Below, piece by piece: positions 7,644 to 17,962 of a DNA stretch of 64,000 bases (its first letter is position 1; each line of letters starts with the position of its first letter). Made by a program: the position numbers and the translations under genes. A model generated the notes under the pieces. It was given only the letters and a program-made list of their open reading frames with translations, was not told the DNA's origin and did no database searches. This DNA is from JBBAGC01 sp964491265 (GTDB lineage: Bacteria; Spirochaetota; UBA4802; UBA5550): NCBI GenBank assembly GCA_964491265.1, contig CAZBFP010000001.1, positions 62,001 to 126,000 of the forward strand, read 5' to 3'.

Positions 7644-10289
7644 TTAATTCAGCTTCAACAGACTCTCCTGCAGTTTGGACAGGATATCTGTATATTCTTC
7701 AAGTTTCCCCTTCTCCTTCTGAATCACTTCTTCAGGCGCCTTACTGACAAAATTTTCACTTGAAAGCTTCGCCTCAACTTTTTTAAGCTCGGAAGTCACC
7801 TTTACAATCTCCTTCTCAAGCCTCCCCTTCTCCTTCTCAATATCGATAAGCCCCTTGAGAGGCATAAAAATCTCCGCATCATGGAGCACAGCAGAAGCAT
7901 CGGTCTTTTCCGGGATATAATCAGCATCAACCGTGATACCCTCAACCCTGGCAAGGGCCTTAATGTGAACCGCTTCACTCTCTGCTATTTCACTTACTGC
8001 TTTTGAAGAGGTTTTAAAAACAACATCAGCCTTCTTATCCGGGGCCACATTCATCTCACCCCTGATATTCCTGATCCTGTAAATCAGTTCCTTAAATAGC
8101 TCAGTATAGTCAGATTCAGCTGCAAAATTAAAGTTACCATTAACACGCGGCCACTGTGAAACTATAATGTCAGGCTCACCCTGAACTTTAATTTTTTCCC
8201 ATATCTCCTCTGTAATAAAAGGCATTACAGGATGAAGCATCTGCAGCCCCTTTTTAAGAACATGGTAAAGCACCTGCTTTGCAGTATCTGATGACCCTTT
8301 CATGGCAGGATCCTTGGCGTATATTCTCTGCTTCACAAGCTCCAGGTACCAGTCACAAAACTCGTTCCACCAGAAGCCGTAAAGGACATTTGCAGCCTCA
8401 TTAAACCTGTACCCTTCAAGGGCGCTATCCACAGTACTGATTGTTTCATTAAGCTTATGAAGAATCCATTTATCAAATTTTTCCAGTTTATCAGCTTCAA
8501 TCTCTCCCGGCTTAAAATCATCCCCCAGGTTCATGAGAATAAATCTTGTAGCATTCCATATTTTATTGCAGAACGACCTGTATCCCTCAATCCTCTTCTC
8601 AGAAAGGATAATGTCCCTCCCCTGAGCAGCAAAGGCTGCCAGGGTAAACCTGAATGCGTCTGTACCGTATTTATCCATCATAATAAGGGGATCAATAACA
8701 TTCCCCCTGGACTTGCTCATCTTGTGGCCATGCTCATCCCTTACAAGTGCGTGAATATATACATCTTTAAAAGGTATATCATCCATAAACTTCATCCCCG
8801 ACATTATCATCCTGGCAACCCAGAAGAAGATAATGTCAAAGCCTGTAACGAGTACTGATGTGGGGTAATATTTTTTCAGCTCATCTGTATTATCGGGCCA
8901 CCCCATGGTGGAGAATGGCCACAGGGCTGATGAAAACCATGTATCCAGCACATCCTCATCCTGCTTCAAACTGCCGGAACCGCACTTCTCACACTTTACC
9001 GGATCATCCATGCTCACATTAACATGATCGCAGTCAAGGCAGTAGAATGCGGGGATACGATGACCCCACCAGAGCTGACGTGAAATACACCAGTCCCTTA
9101 TATTATACATCCATTCAAAATAGGTTTTTTCCCAGTTCTTAGGAACAAACTTTATGCTCTCATCTTCAACAACCCTTATAGCTTCATCAGCTAAAGGCTT
9201 AATCTGAACAAACCACTGTTTTGAAAGATAAGGCTCAATAACAGTATTGCACCTGTAGCAGTGCCCCACTGAATGGTCATGCTTTTCAATTTTTGAAAGA
9301 AGCCCCAGTTCATCCAGATCTTTCACAACCTGCTTACGCGCTTCATACCTGTCAAGGCCGCTGTATCTGCCGCCAAGATCGTTTATTACGCCCTTTTCAC
9401 TCATTATGTTTATTTCTTCAAGGTTGTGCCTTTTGCCCATTTCAAAGTCATTAGGGTCGTGGGCAGGTGTAACCTTGACAAATCCGGAGCCGAAATCTTT
9501 ATCAACATAGCTGTCTGCAAATATGGGGATCTCCCTGTTCATAAGGGGGAGTATTACGGTTTTACCTATAAGGTGAGCATTCCTTTCATCATCCGGATTA
9601 ACAGCCACACCTGTATCACCCAGCATGGTTTCCGGTCTGGTAGTGGCCACCTCGATAAATTGATCTGTCCCTTTAATCGGGTATTTTAAATGCCACAGAT
9701 TCCCTTCCAGATCCCTGTATTCAGTTTCTATATCTGAAAGCGCGGTTTCGCACCTGGGGCACCAGTTTATTATTCTGTACCCCTGGTAAATAAGCCCTTC
9801 GCTATGGAGTGTCACAAAAACCTTCCGTACTGCCTTTGAGAGCCCCTCATCCAGGGTAAACCTCTCCCTCTCCCAGTCGAGAGAACAGCCGAGCCTTTTA
9901 AGCTGACCCTGAATCTGATTACCGGAATGCTCCTTCCACTGCCACACCCGCTCTTCAAATTTTTCCCTTCCAAGATCGTGCTTCGACTTCCCCTCTTCAG
10001 CAAGAAGCCTTTCCACAACATTCTGTGTTGCAATCCCGGCATGGTCTGTGCCCGGCATCCATAAAACAGATTTCCCCATCATCCTCTGCCATCTGCAGAG
10101 AATATCCTGAAGGGTATTATTAAGGGCGTGCCCCATATGAAGATTCCCTGTTACATTAGGAGGGGGGATAACTATGGAATAGGGCTCTTTGCCGTCATTT
10201 ACATCAGCATGAAAATACCCTTTAGATATCCAGTAACTATACCACCGTTTTTCCACATCAGCAGGTTCATAAGAAGAAGGAAGCTCCAT
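7644..10289 (-). CDS. valS: Valyl-tRNA synthetase
   Basis: 881 residues, normal length for bacterial ValS. Class I signatures: PPPNVTGNLHMGH with the HIGH-type HMGH at residues 51-54, and KMSKS in GHKMSKSRGN in the second half of the catalytic domain. The editing (CP1) domain carries ATTRPETMLGDT. Zinc-type cysteine pairs are present (CYRC, CEKC), and a C-terminal coiled-coil arm contains GLIDIEKEKGRLEKE. It charges tRNA-Val with valine in the cytoplasm and hydrolyses mischarged Thr-tRNA. No T-box or leader hairpin was recognised in the 190 bases upstream. The 3' neighbour is the exported protein at 6913-7623. Confidence 0.98.
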   Translation of the reverse strand: MELPSSYEPADVEKRWYSYWISKGYFHADVNDGKEPYSIVIPPPNVTGNLHMGHALNNTLQDILCRWQRMMGKSVLWMPGTDHAGIATQNVVERLLAEEGKSKHDLGREKFEERVWQWKEHSGNQIQGQLKRLGCSLDWERERFTLDEGLSKAVRKVFVTLHSEGLIYQGYRIINWCPRCETALSDIETEYRDLEGNLWHLKYPIKGTDQFIEVATTRPETMLGDTGVAVNPDDERNAHLIGKTVILPLMNREIPIFADSYVDKDFGSGFVKVTPAHDPNDFEMGKRHNLEEINIMSEKGVINDLGGRYSGLDRYEARKQVVKDLDELGLLSKIEKHDHSVGHCYRCNTVIEPYLSKQWFVQIKPLADEAIRVVEDESIKFVPKNWEKTYFEWMYNIRDWCISRQLWWGHRIPAFYCLDCDHVNVSMDDPVKCEKCGSGSLKQDEDVLDTWFSSALWPFSTMGWPDNTDELKKYYPTSVLVTGFDIIFFWVARMIMSGMKFMDDIPFKDVYIHALVRDEHGHKMSKSRGNVIDPLIMMDKYGTDAFRFTLAAFAAQGRDIILSEKRIEGYRSFCNKIWNATRFILMNLGDDFKPGEIEADKLEKFDKWILHKLNETISTVDSALEGYRFNEAANVLYGFWWNEFCDWYLELVKQRIYAKDPAMKGSSDTAKQVLYHVLKKGLQMLHPVMPFITEEIWEKIKVQGEPDIIVSQWPRVNGNFNFAAESDYTELFKELIYRIRNIRGEMNVAPDKKADVVFKTSSKAVSEIAESEAVHIKALARVEGITVDADYIPEKTDASAVLHDAEIFMPLKGLIDIEKEKGRLEKEIVKVTSELKKVEAKLSSENFVSKAPEEVIQKEKGKLEEYTDILSKLQESLLKLN

Positions 10290-10478
10290 TTAAATACCCC
10301 ATTATTAACTTTTTGTAAGAATCTGCCTCTGCTGAAATAAACCCGTATGGGTTTTTATATCCATTTAATATAAAAGGGATGCAAAAGCAACATTTTTTTT
10401 ACTAAAAGTCATTAATGTCCGATTAAAGGGGGTGTCAATAAATTTTGAATGGGGTAAATTTAAAAAACCAACTGTTTT

Positions 10479-10784
10479 TTATCTATATTCCAGTTTATTA
10501 CTTATCCATGCAGGATCTCTCTTCATCGGTAAAACAGCCGCAACATAAGCAGCTTGATCAATAATTTCATAATAAATAGCATAGGGGAATCTTTTGGAAT
10601 ACATTCTATAAAATCCTGAACTTCTGCTATGAACTCCCGCATATATTATCAAAGATTCGATGTCAGTTATCAGGCAATCCCAGAAATAACCACCAATTCC
10701 AGGTGCCTGCAATTCATAAAAAGACCTTCCTTCATTCAGGTCTTCAACAGCTTCCTCAAGTATAAAGACATTATCCAACTTCAT
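10479..10784 (-). CDS. ParE/RelE-family toxin
   Basis: 101 residues with the ParE/RelE fold pattern: N-terminal helices (ILEEAVEDLNEGRSFYELQAPGIG), a central strand (GFYRMYSKRFPYAIYYEI) and a terminal strand with a basic residue (AAVLPMKRDPAWI). Its start overlaps the stop of the antitoxin gene by four bases, the usual arrangement for this class. ParE members poison gyrase and RelE members cleave mRNA on ribosomes; which applies here cannot be told from sequence. Confidence 0.82.
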   Translation of the reverse strand: MKLDNVFILEEAVEDLNEGRSFYELQAPGIGGYFWDCLITDIESLIIYAGVHSRSSGFYRMYSKRFPYAIYYEIIDQAAYVAAVLPMKRDPAWISNKLEYR

Positions 10785-10987
10785 CTTTTTGCAATATTTT
10801 TAAGTTCATCAAGGGTGATAAAATTTGCTTTACCACCGGCAATGTTAGCCCTTCTTTCATTTAAAATTTTTTTATGCCATTCCGGTGACTCCAGATCACT
10901 TTTTTCAAAAGTAAAAGAATCCCATATCTCTTCCATAACCTGGAGACGTTCGATTGTGCTCATATTCTTAATATTAGTAATATTCAT
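10781..10987 (-). CDS. Addiction-module antitoxin (short helical type)
   Basis: 68 residues. The pattern MSTIERLQVMEEIWDS followed by ESPEWHKKILNERR is typical of the small 'putative addiction module component' antitoxins that partner ParE/RelE toxins. It precedes and overlaps the toxin gene by four bases (ATGA). These antitoxins neutralise the toxin and usually repress the operon. The next upstream gene on this strand is far away, so the pair is an independent unit. Confidence 0.8.
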   Translation of the reverse strand: MNITNIKNMSTIERLQVMEEIWDSFTFEKSDLESPEWHKKILNERRANIAGGKANFITLDELKNIAKR

Positions 10988-11198
10988 TTTTTAACCACCT
11001 TATAATAATCGAAAAAAATGATTTTCTCTCCGCCTCAGGCGGCTGGCATATTCACAATTTCACTTCTACATTAAGATATTTTTTAGTAAATATTATTGGA
11101 ATATAGTAACAAAAATCAGCGACAATTTCTAAACTTTTTCTGAGCAACTTCCTTATTATCCGAACTGACCCCAAAACGAAATTTTAACAGAAATCCTG

Positions 11199-11960
11199 CT
11201 ACTCGTAAATCATCTTTCGGGTCATGCCGCCATCAATAATAAGATTTGTGCCATTGACAAAATTATTATTCTCATCGGTAAGATAAAGGCAGGCCCTGGC
11301 TATATCTTCAGGGAATCCCACTCTTCCTGACAGATGCTGTTTATGATCCCTTTTGCTCAGTGAATTGTAATCTCCGGTTTCTATCCAGCCCGGACTTATG
11401 CAGTTAACCTGTATATTATCAGATGCAAACGATGCTGCCAGGGCATGTGTTATTGCGACAATTCCACCCTTTGAAGCTGCATAAGCCTCAGTGGCAGGTT
11501 CTGACATAAATGCCCGGGTTGAGGCAATATTAACAATTGAGCCTTTTTTATTTTTACGCATTACCTTTGCCGCTTCACGGGAACAGAGAAAAACAGAACG
11601 TAGATTTGTGTTGATAATCCGGTCCCATTCATCAACAGAAAGATCATAGGGGGACTTAGGCGCATATACTCCCCCATTATTTATAAGTATCTCGATAGAA
11701 GAAAACCTCTTCTCTGTTTCAAAGATTAAATTGACGATATGATCAGGAATTGACAGATCTGTTTCAATAAAATATCCGGCACCTCCATTCTCTTCAATAA
11801 GGCGCAAAGTTTCACCTGCTGAAAAAGAATCGATGTCACCTATAATTACGGATGCTCCTTCTGCAGCATAAGCCATGGCAATAGCACGACCGATACCCCG
11901 GGCACCTCCAGTTACAATTACTACTTTATCCTTATAGTTCAATAATTTTTTCAATACCAT
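11199..11960 (-). CDS. Short-chain dehydrogenase/reductase
   Basis: About 253 residues, the usual length for classical SDRs. It shows the NAD(P)-binding TGGARGIG near the N-terminus, NNGG (the NNAG equivalent), a Ser in NIAST and the catalytic YAASK, then the C-terminal ISPGWIETG and INDGG-like VNGTNLIIDGG. These enzymes oxidise or reduce alcohols, ketones or sugars in the cytoplasm; the substrate is not evident. An in-frame GTG lies two codons upstream at 11966, but the ATG at 11960 gives the more usual N-terminus. It lies between the toxin-antitoxin pair and the chemoreceptor gene with no clear functional link. Confidence 0.9.
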   Translation of the reverse strand: MVLKKLLNYKDKVVIVTGGARGIGRAIAMAYAAEGASVIIGDIDSFSAGETLRLIEENGGAGYFIETDLSIPDHIVNLIFETEKRFSSIEILINNGGVYAPKSPYDLSVDEWDRIINTNLRSVFLCSREAAKVMRKNKKGSIVNIASTRAFMSEPATEAYAASKGGIVAITHALAASFASDNIQVNCISPGWIETGDYNSLSKRDHKQHLSGRVGFPEDIARACLYLTDENNNFVNGTNLIIDGGMTRKMIYE

Positions 11961-12028
11961 AAACACCGTTTTTAAAAATCAGGAATAGATAATTCAGCAT
12001 TCAAATTATCCGGCAATACCTATTAAAC

Positions 12029-13522
12029 CTATACCCTGTACTTTTCCATATCTGCAGAAGTATCAATAAGGCTCTTGACAATCTCTTTCCCCTGAAGTGC
12101 CTGGGCCCTGTTCTCCTCAGTGCTTTCACATGCTGCTGCAGTGACTGATGCGGTTTTTTCACTATATTGAGTAATACGATTAATCCCCTCTACAATCTGC
12201 AGATTAATTTTCTGAATCTCCTTAACGCTGTTTACAACAGTAAAGGATCTCTCCTTAACCGAGTCCATCCTGCCGAGAATATCCCTGAAAACATTCTCAG
12301 TATCATGAATCATGCTGTCCTGTTTTGAATTTGCATCACTAAGACTTTTAACCGCGCTTAGAGATTCATCAACCCGGCGCTTCATTTCATTTAAAATTGA
12401 ACCTATGCTTTCAGCAGATACCCTGCTCTGATCAGCCAGCTTGGAAATTTCATCTGCAACAACAGCAAAACCCCTCCCTGCCTCACCTGCCCGTGCAGCT
12501 TCAATTGAAGCATTAAGGGCAAGAAGATTAGTCTTGTCCGAAATTTCGCGGATAATATCAATAACCTGTTTAATCTCATCAGACTGACTTATAAGACTGG
12601 CAATTGCCTCATTTACCCTGGAGCTGCTCTTCCTTACAATAACGCTGTTTTCTGTAAGTCCCTCTACCCTGCTCAGGGCATCAGCAACCCTGGCTCCTGT
12701 ATTTACCGACTCATCCCCCATCTCCCCGGCAAGTAGAGTACACTTTTCAATACTGGAACTTACTCCATTACTGAAGTTAAGCTGATTCTGCAGATCGTGG
12801 TTAATATCCAGAGTCTCCTTTGAAATCTCCCTTACAGATGCATTTATTTCACCCGATGAGTCTGCGAGTCTTTCAACTATGGAATATGCTTTTCTGGAAT
12901 TCTCAATAAGTACCGCTGATGTCTCCATCATCCTGGCAAGGAGTTCCCTCTGCTTCTCCTTTTCATCCTCAATATTCTTTATTTTTTCATTGTTTATTTC
13001 ATTTGAAATCTTTGTGGTACCAATATAGACAACAGCAAAGAGTATAACAGAAGCCATCTGTATTGTATAATCTGTAGTAGTTGAAGGGTCATTAAGCCCC
13101 TTAAAGCCTGCAAGATATATAACGCGCAGCATATTTATTATTACCATCGCAGCACAACTCACCTTCATGAGGCTTAAGTTGAAATAGAGGAGATAAATTG
13201 AGAGCATTGGCACAATATAAATATAAACCATTGTTCTTGAAGTGGAAAAAACCGCAAAAGTATAGAGAATAAAATACCCGGTAAGAGTTATTAACTTAAG
13301 TCTTTCATCACCCTTATTTTTAAAATAAAGGAGTGTGGCAGCAACCATGGGGATAAGCATAATTATAAAAAAAACAATAACAAACTGTAACGACCTCCCC
13401 CCTTTAAAATATTCCACTGTGTAGCCAAGCAGAAGGAAAAGATCGAGTACCCAGTTTACAATAAGTACATACCTGTTGATTCTTGCTGTATTTAAACCGT
13501 TATTCATATAGTACACACCCAT
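12029..13522 (-). CDS. Methyl-accepting chemotaxis protein with a multi-span membrane sensor
   Basis: 497 residues. The first about 175 residues contain several hydrophobic segments, consistent with about six membrane spans and no large periplasmic ligand domain. They are followed by a coiled coil and the conserved signalling hairpin (TNLLALNASIEAARAGEAGRGFAVVADE, split here as TNLLALNASIEAARAGE then AGRGFAVVADE). It would signal to CheA/CheW in the cytoplasm; the integral membrane sensor suggests sensing of a lipophilic or membrane-state cue. A second ATG at 13507 is a possible alternative start. No other chemotaxis gene is nearby. Confidence 0.93.
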   Translation of the reverse strand: MGVYYMNNGLNTARINRYVLIVNWVLDLFLLLGYTVEYFKGGRSLQFVIVFFIIMLIPMVAATLLYFKNKGDERLKLITLTGYFILYTFAVFSTSRTMVYIYIVPMLSIYLLYFNLSLMKVSCAAMVIINMLRVIYLAGFKGLNDPSTTTDYTIQMASVILFAVVYIGTTKISNEINNEKIKNIEDEKEKQRELLARMMETSAVLIENSRKAYSIVERLADSSGEINASVREISKETLDINHDLQNQLNFSNGVSSSIEKCTLLAGEMGDESVNTGARVADALSRVEGLTENSVIVRKSSSRVNEAIASLISQSDEIKQVIDIIREISDKTNLLALNASIEAARAGEAGRGFAVVADEISKLADQSRVSAESIGSILNEMKRRVDESLSAVKSLSDANSKQDSMIHDTENVFRDILGRMDSVKERSFTVVNSVKEIQKINLQIVEGINRITQYSEKTASVTAAACESTEENRAQALQGKEIVKSLIDTSADMEKYRV

Positions 13523-13810
13523 AGCTGATTTTTACAGATATAAAAAATAAACCTTTACTGAATTACTGATCAGAATCAGGGAAATGCCGTTCATTAATAC
13601 TTAATTTAAGACAACTCTGCGCAAGAGGATACGATAAAAGAGCATGCCCTATTCTTTTCTTGACAAAGAATTTCAGGATTCGATATTGACAATCAGAATA
13701 TATTAACCTTTCATGAAATTAGCAATACTAAAAAATATGAACAATTAAATATTTTGTAAAGTAATAAACAATAAGTATCCGCAAAAATCTAAAAAGTAAA
13801 AAGTAAAAAA

Positions 13811-15409
13811 ATGAATAACATCAAAAATGAAATTACCAGAAGACGCACATTTGCAATTATATCCCACCCTGATGCAGGTAAAACTACACTGACAGAAAAA
13901 CTGCTCCTTTACGGAGGTGCCCTTGATCTTGCAGGATCTGTTACAGCTAAAAAAAAGCAGAGGGAGACTTCATCTGACTGGATGGAACTGGAAAAGAAAA
14001 GAGGGATCTCTATCTCCTCAACTGTTCTTCAGTTTGAATATGAAGGGTATAGAATGAACCTTCTGGACACACCGGGTCACAAGGATTTTTCTGAAGACAC
14101 ATACAGAGTACTCATGGCTGTTGATGCGGTTATAATGGTGATTGACGCAGGTAAAGGTATAGAGAGCCAGACCCTGAAGCTTTTTGAAATATGCCGCAAA
14201 AGGGATATCCCAATTTTTACATTTATAAACAAGCTTGACCGTCCAGCCATGCCCCCACTTGACCTGATTGATCAGCTTGAAAAAGTAATGAATATCCATG
14301 CCTACCCTGTGAACTGGCCCCTTGAAAACGGCCCTTTCTTTAAAGGGGTCTATGACAGGCTCAAAAAGGAGGTTCACCTTTTTGAAAGGGTACCGGGCGG
14401 ATCATACAGAGCCCCTGTTACAATTCACGATATTACTGATCCTTTTATAAAAGAAATCCTCAACGAAAAAGCATACAATGAAATTATTGAAGAGCTGGAG
14501 CTTCTTGATACTGCCCAGGATGGATTTAGCGAGGATGCAGTACTTAACAGCCGTACAACCCCGGTATTCTTTGGAAGTGCGGCAAACAACTTCGGCATAG
14601 AGCTGCTCCTTAAGGGCTTTCTTAAATACTCATCGCCGCCGGTTCCACGGAAAATATCGGATACCCCCTTCCCTCTGGAAGGACCTGCATTTTCCGGTTT
14701 CATATTCAAGGTACAGACCAACATGAACCCCATGCACAGGGACAAGATGATTTTTGCCAGGATATGCTCAGGGAAGTTCTCAAGGGATATGGTTGTACAC
14801 AATACAAGAAGCGGAAAAGAGGTGCGCCTTTCAAGCTCACATAATGTTTTCGGCAGAGACAGGGAAACCATGGATGAGGCTTACCCCGGGGATATTCTGG
14901 GATTTATTTCAAATGCCGATTTCCGCATAGGGGATACAATCAGCTCTGACCCCGCAGTGACATTTAATGAAATACCACGATTCGCGCCTGAATGCTTTGC
15001 CTATCTCCAGAATCTTTCAATGTCAGGATACAAATCATTCCGCAAAGGGCTGGATCATCTCCTTGCAGAGGATATTGTTCAGGCTTTTTATATTGACGAT
15101 TATAATAACGCTGTGCCCCTCCTTGGAGCTGTGGGGCCTCTCCAGTTTGAAGTTCTCCAGTACAGACTTAAAGATGAATACGGGGTTGAATCGAACCTTG
15201 AAATGAAGCAGTGGGAGGTGCTCAGATGGGTAGCTCCAGGTACAGATATTAATCCGCTAAAGGATACACTCCCCCATAACAGTGCCTGCGGCAGAGACGA
15301 GCGGGACAGGCCGGTACTTCTATTCCCCAACAAATGGTCCATGGAATATTTCATTAAAAACAATCCTGATATTGAGCTTTTCGATTCCCCCCCGGCAGAT
15401 GGTGAATAG
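13811..15409 (+). CDS. prfC: Peptide chain release factor 3
   Basis: 532 residues, normal for RF3. GTPase motifs: G1 SHPDAGKTT, G3 DTPGHKDF and G4 NKLD, with the N-terminal RRTFAIISHPDAGKTTLTEKL signature typical of RF3 rather than EF-G. RF3 recycles RF1/RF2 from the ribosome after peptide release. The start has no obvious Shine-Dalgarno sequence (an A-rich run precedes it), but the N-terminal alignment to the family supports it. Its stop TAG shares a base with the GTG start of the next gene. Confidence 0.96.
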   Translation: MNNIKNEITRRRTFAIISHPDAGKTTLTEKLLLYGGALDLAGSVTAKKKQRETSSDWMELEKKRGISISSTVLQFEYEGYRMNLLDTPGHKDFSEDTYRVLMAVDAVIMVIDAGKGIESQTLKLFEICRKRDIPIFTFINKLDRPAMPPLDLIDQLEKVMNIHAYPVNWPLENGPFFKGVYDRLKKEVHLFERVPGGSYRAPVTIHDITDPFIKEILNEKAYNEIIEELELLDTAQDGFSEDAVLNSRTTPVFFGSAANNFGIELLLKGFLKYSSPPVPRKISDTPFPLEGPAFSGFIFKVQTNMNPMHRDKMIFARICSGKFSRDMVVHNTRSGKEVRLSSSHNVFGRDRETMDEAYPGDILGFISNADFRIGDTISSDPAVTFNEIPRFAPECFAYLQNLSMSGYKSFRKGLDHLLAEDIVQAFYIDDYNNAVPLLGAVGPLQFEVLQYRLKDEYGVESNLEMKQWEVLRWVAPGTDINPLKDTLPHNSACGRDERDRPVLLFPNKWSMEYFIKNNPDIELFDSPPADGE

Positions 15410-16635
15410 TGTCCTATATCCATTTTTTTTCACATAATAAAAAAGTTCTCCTAACAGGATTTACCCTGGCCTTCTTCTCAAGTTTCGGGCAGACATTTTT
15501 AATTGCACTCTATGTCCCCGGAATTATGGCCGATCTCATGGTAAGCAATTCCTCCTTTGGTGCAATATACGGTGCAGCAACTATTCTCAGTTCCCTGTCA
15601 CTTGCCTATGCCGGGAAATTTATTGATACCAGCGACATGAGAAACTATACAATCTTTGCCGTTATTCTCCTGGCCTTCTCATGCATAGTCATGGCCTTCT
15701 CCATTAATATTGCAATTATCTTTGCCGGATTCTGGGGACTCCGCCTTGCAGGGCAGGGGCTCATGACCCACATACAATCAACAGCCATTTCAAAAATTTA
15801 CTCATCATCCAGAGGGAAGGCCCTGAGCCTCACGTCACTGGGCTATCCAGCCGGGGAGGCATTCTTCCCCATAATTACAGGAATTATAATTCTTTTTCTG
15901 GGATGGCGCTACTCAATGATTATCAATGCTCTCTTTATACTGATAATCCTTCTCCCCTTTATTTACTGGACAATGAAAAGCAGTGAATTTAAAAACATAC
16001 GGGAACTTAAGACAGACAGAAATTCACAGGATGAATTCCGAAGATCATCCATTCTTAAAGAGAGAAATTTTTATATCATTGCTGCCTCATCTTTTGTGCT
16101 CCCCTTTATTATTACAGGCCTGTTCTTCTACCAGGGCCCACTTTCATCTGAAAAAGGATGGTCCCCTGCTCTACTCCCTGCCTGCTTTATCGGTTACGCC
16201 GGAGCAAGGGCGCTATTTTCACTAATAAGCGGCACCCTGATCGACCGGTTTTCCGCTGCCAGAATATTTCCCTTCTACCTGATTCCCTTTGCAGCCGGAC
16301 TACTTATATTGACATTTTTCAGTCACCCCTTTGCAGCAATCCTTTACCTTTTCCTTACAGGGGTATCTATAGGTTTAAGCAGCACTGTAAAAACAGCTCT
16401 GCTGGCGGAAATTTACGGCACAGATAACCTGGGGAGTATACGCTCCTTTTTCGTCACATTAATGGTGCTCAGTACAGCAGTAAGCCCTGCTCTTTTCGGC
16501 TGGCTCCTTGACAAAGGATACACCCTCTCCTTCATATCCGGTATTTCTCTTATACCTGTTTTATTAACAATTATTTTGAGCACACAGATAAATGAAGGCT
16601 GCAGGGTATACACCGAAAGGATTAATGAAGCGTAG
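15409..16635 (+). CDS. Major facilitator superfamily transporter
   Basis: 408 residues with about 12 hydrophobic segments in two halves separated by a hydrophilic loop (residues about 190-215), the standard MFS layout. The start is GTG, overlapping the prfC stop (TAGTG), so translation is coupled. A charged motif after helix 2 (GKFIDTSDMRN) corresponds to the MFS loop 2-3 motif, and GTLIDRFSA is its counterpart in the second half. The substrate is unknown. The gene is followed after five bases by a methyltransferase gene, forming a likely prfC-MFS-methyltransferase operon. Confidence 0.88.
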   Translation: MSYIHFFSHNKKVLLTGFTLAFFSSFGQTFLIALYVPGIMADLMVSNSSFGAIYGAATILSSLSLAYAGKFIDTSDMRNYTIFAVILLAFSCIVMAFSINIAIIFAGFWGLRLAGQGLMTHIQSTAISKIYSSSRGKALSLTSLGYPAGEAFFPIITGIIILFLGWRYSMIINALFILIILLPFIYWTMKSSEFKNIRELKTDRNSQDEFRRSSILKERNFYIIAASSFVLPFIITGLFFYQGPLSSEKGWSPALLPACFIGYAGARALFSLISGTLIDRFSAARIFPFYLIPFAAGLLILTFFSHPFAAILYLFLTGVSIGLSSTVKTALLAEIYGTDNLGSIRSFFVTLMVLSTAVSPALFGWLLDKGYTLSFISGISLIPVLLTIILSTQINEGCRVYTERINEA

Positions 16636-16640
16636 ACATT

Positions 16641-17276
16641 ATGATAACAGTAAAATGCCCGCTCTGCAACAGTGATTCTCACTTATTTGGTAATATCAGA
16701 TCAACTGAATATTTCAAATGCAATACCTGCATGGGCCTGTTCATGGACCCGAAAAATTATCTGAACCGCCATGACGAAAAGGAGAGATACCTGGAGCACA
16801 ATAATGACGTCAATGATCCCGGGTATCAGAAATTTGTATCACCAATTGTTAATTGTATAATGAAAAACTTTACCACTGAAAACATTGGACTCGATTTCGG
16901 TTCAGGTACAGGCCCGGTAATAACAAAAATGCTGCGGGACCAGGGATATAATATATGCACATACGATCCCTTTTTCGACAACAGGCCTGAACTGCTGAAA
17001 AATAAATATAACTACATCGCCTGCTGTGAAGTGATGGAACACTTCCGCAATCCTGCGGAAGAATTCTCTCTTCTCCGTTCAATGCTCAACCATAAAGGGA
17101 AACTGATCTGCATGACAGAAATCTATAGTGACTCTATAGGCTTCACAAGATGGTATTACAAAGATGACCCCACACATGTATTTTTCTACCATAAGGGAAG
17201 CCTTGAATGGATTAAGAACCGCTTCAATTTTTCCTCATTGACAATCGATAAAAGACTGATTGTATTTACAGTATAA
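16641..17276 (+). CDS. SAM-dependent methyltransferase with N-terminal zinc ribbon
   Basis: 211 residues. CPLC...CNTC near residues 6-31 forms a zinc-ribbon-like pair, followed by the class I methyltransferase motif LDFGSGTGP, an acidic end of strand 2 (YDPFF) and EVMEHFRNPAEE. Proteins of this shape methylate small molecules, lipids or cofactors in the cytoplasm; the acceptor is unknown. It starts five bases after the MFS gene stop. Confidence 0.85.
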   Translation: MITVKCPLCNSDSHLFGNIRSTEYFKCNTCMGLFMDPKNYLNRHDEKERYLEHNNDVNDPGYQKFVSPIVNCIMKNFTTENIGLDFGSGTGPVITKMLRDQGYNICTYDPFFDNRPELLKNKYNYIACCEVMEHFRNPAEEFSLLRSMLNHKGKLICMTEIYSDSIGFTRWYYKDDPTHVFFYHKGSLEWIKNRFNFSSLTIDKRLIVFTV

Positions 17277-17320
17277 ATTCAGTATTAATTCCTTAACTTT
17301 TATTTTGAATAAAATGCTCT

Positions 17321-17353
17321 AATATTTCCGCCGCCGGAGGCGGCGGGAATATT
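17321..17353. repeat. Long GC-rich palindrome
   Basis: Stem 17321-17335 pairs with 17339-17353 around a three-base loop, with one mismatch. It lies after the methyltransferase stop and before the dksA-like gene. It is not followed by a T-run on either strand, so a rho-independent terminator is doubtful; it could be an mRNA-end or REP-type structure. Confidence 0.5.
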
Positions 17354-17438
17354 AAAAACATGATTATTGCACTAATAAATATCTTAAGGAATAATTACTG
17401 GCATAAATTACAGGATTAATCCTGCTGCGAGGTTTTAC

Positions 17439-17783
17439 ATGACCCCTGAAGAGAAAGATGATATCAGAAAAGAAATTGAAAAACGTATGAAGGAAGCAGA
17501 AGAAAGCCTCGAAACTCTCCGGATCCAGACCGCGCCTGTACCGCCAAGTGTTGCAATAGGGCGCCTCACACGCATGGACGCTATACAGCAGAAAAGTATG
17601 GCTGAGAGCAATCTGAAGTCAGCGGAGAAACTGATCTTCAATCTAAAACTGGCACTCTCCAGGCTTGACGACCCGGAGTTCGGTGTTTGCGCAATCTGTA
17701 AAGCCGCAATCCCTGTGGAGCGTGTTCTCGCAATACCTGAAACAAGAGTCTGTGTTAAATGCGCATCATCAAAAAGAAGGTGA
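17439..17783 (+). CDS. DksA/TraR-family zinc-finger protein
   Basis: 114 residues: an N-terminal coiled coil (EKDDIRKEIEKRMKEAEESL) and a C-terminal four-cysteine zinc finger, CAIC...CVKC, in the context GVCAICKAAIPVERVLAIPE. This matches the short DksA/TraR family, which binds in the RNA polymerase secondary channel to adjust initiation, often with ppGpp. The acidic coiled-coil tip is not the canonical DxxDxA. GCGAGG lies about eight bases before the ATG. It stands alone upstream of purA. Confidence 0.88.
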   Translation: MTPEEKDDIRKEIEKRMKEAEESLETLRIQTAPVPPSVAIGRLTRMDAIQQKSMAESNLKSAEKLIFNLKLALSRLDDPEFGVCAICKAAIPVERVLAIPETRVCVKCASSKRR

Positions 17784-17962
17784 CAGCAGAAATATTCTCA
17801 CCTTATTATCATAAATAGTGCCGCGAGCACATTTTTTCTATTATTTAACATTGAATTAACAATTATACCTGAAAAAAATGCTTGTTAATGCCGGGGGGAA
17901 ATAATAGACTATAATTTTGATCAAGAAAATTAATTACTAATTTAGTTTTAAACGAGGATATT

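Noticed and set aside
10290..10478. Possible T-box or attenuator upstream of valS (and likewise upstream of leuS)
   Set aside because: No T-box sequence, specifier hairpin or terminator/antiterminator pair could be recognised.
17321..17353. Rho-independent terminator
   Set aside because: The stem is strong but neither strand has a following T-run, so it is listed only as a palindrome.
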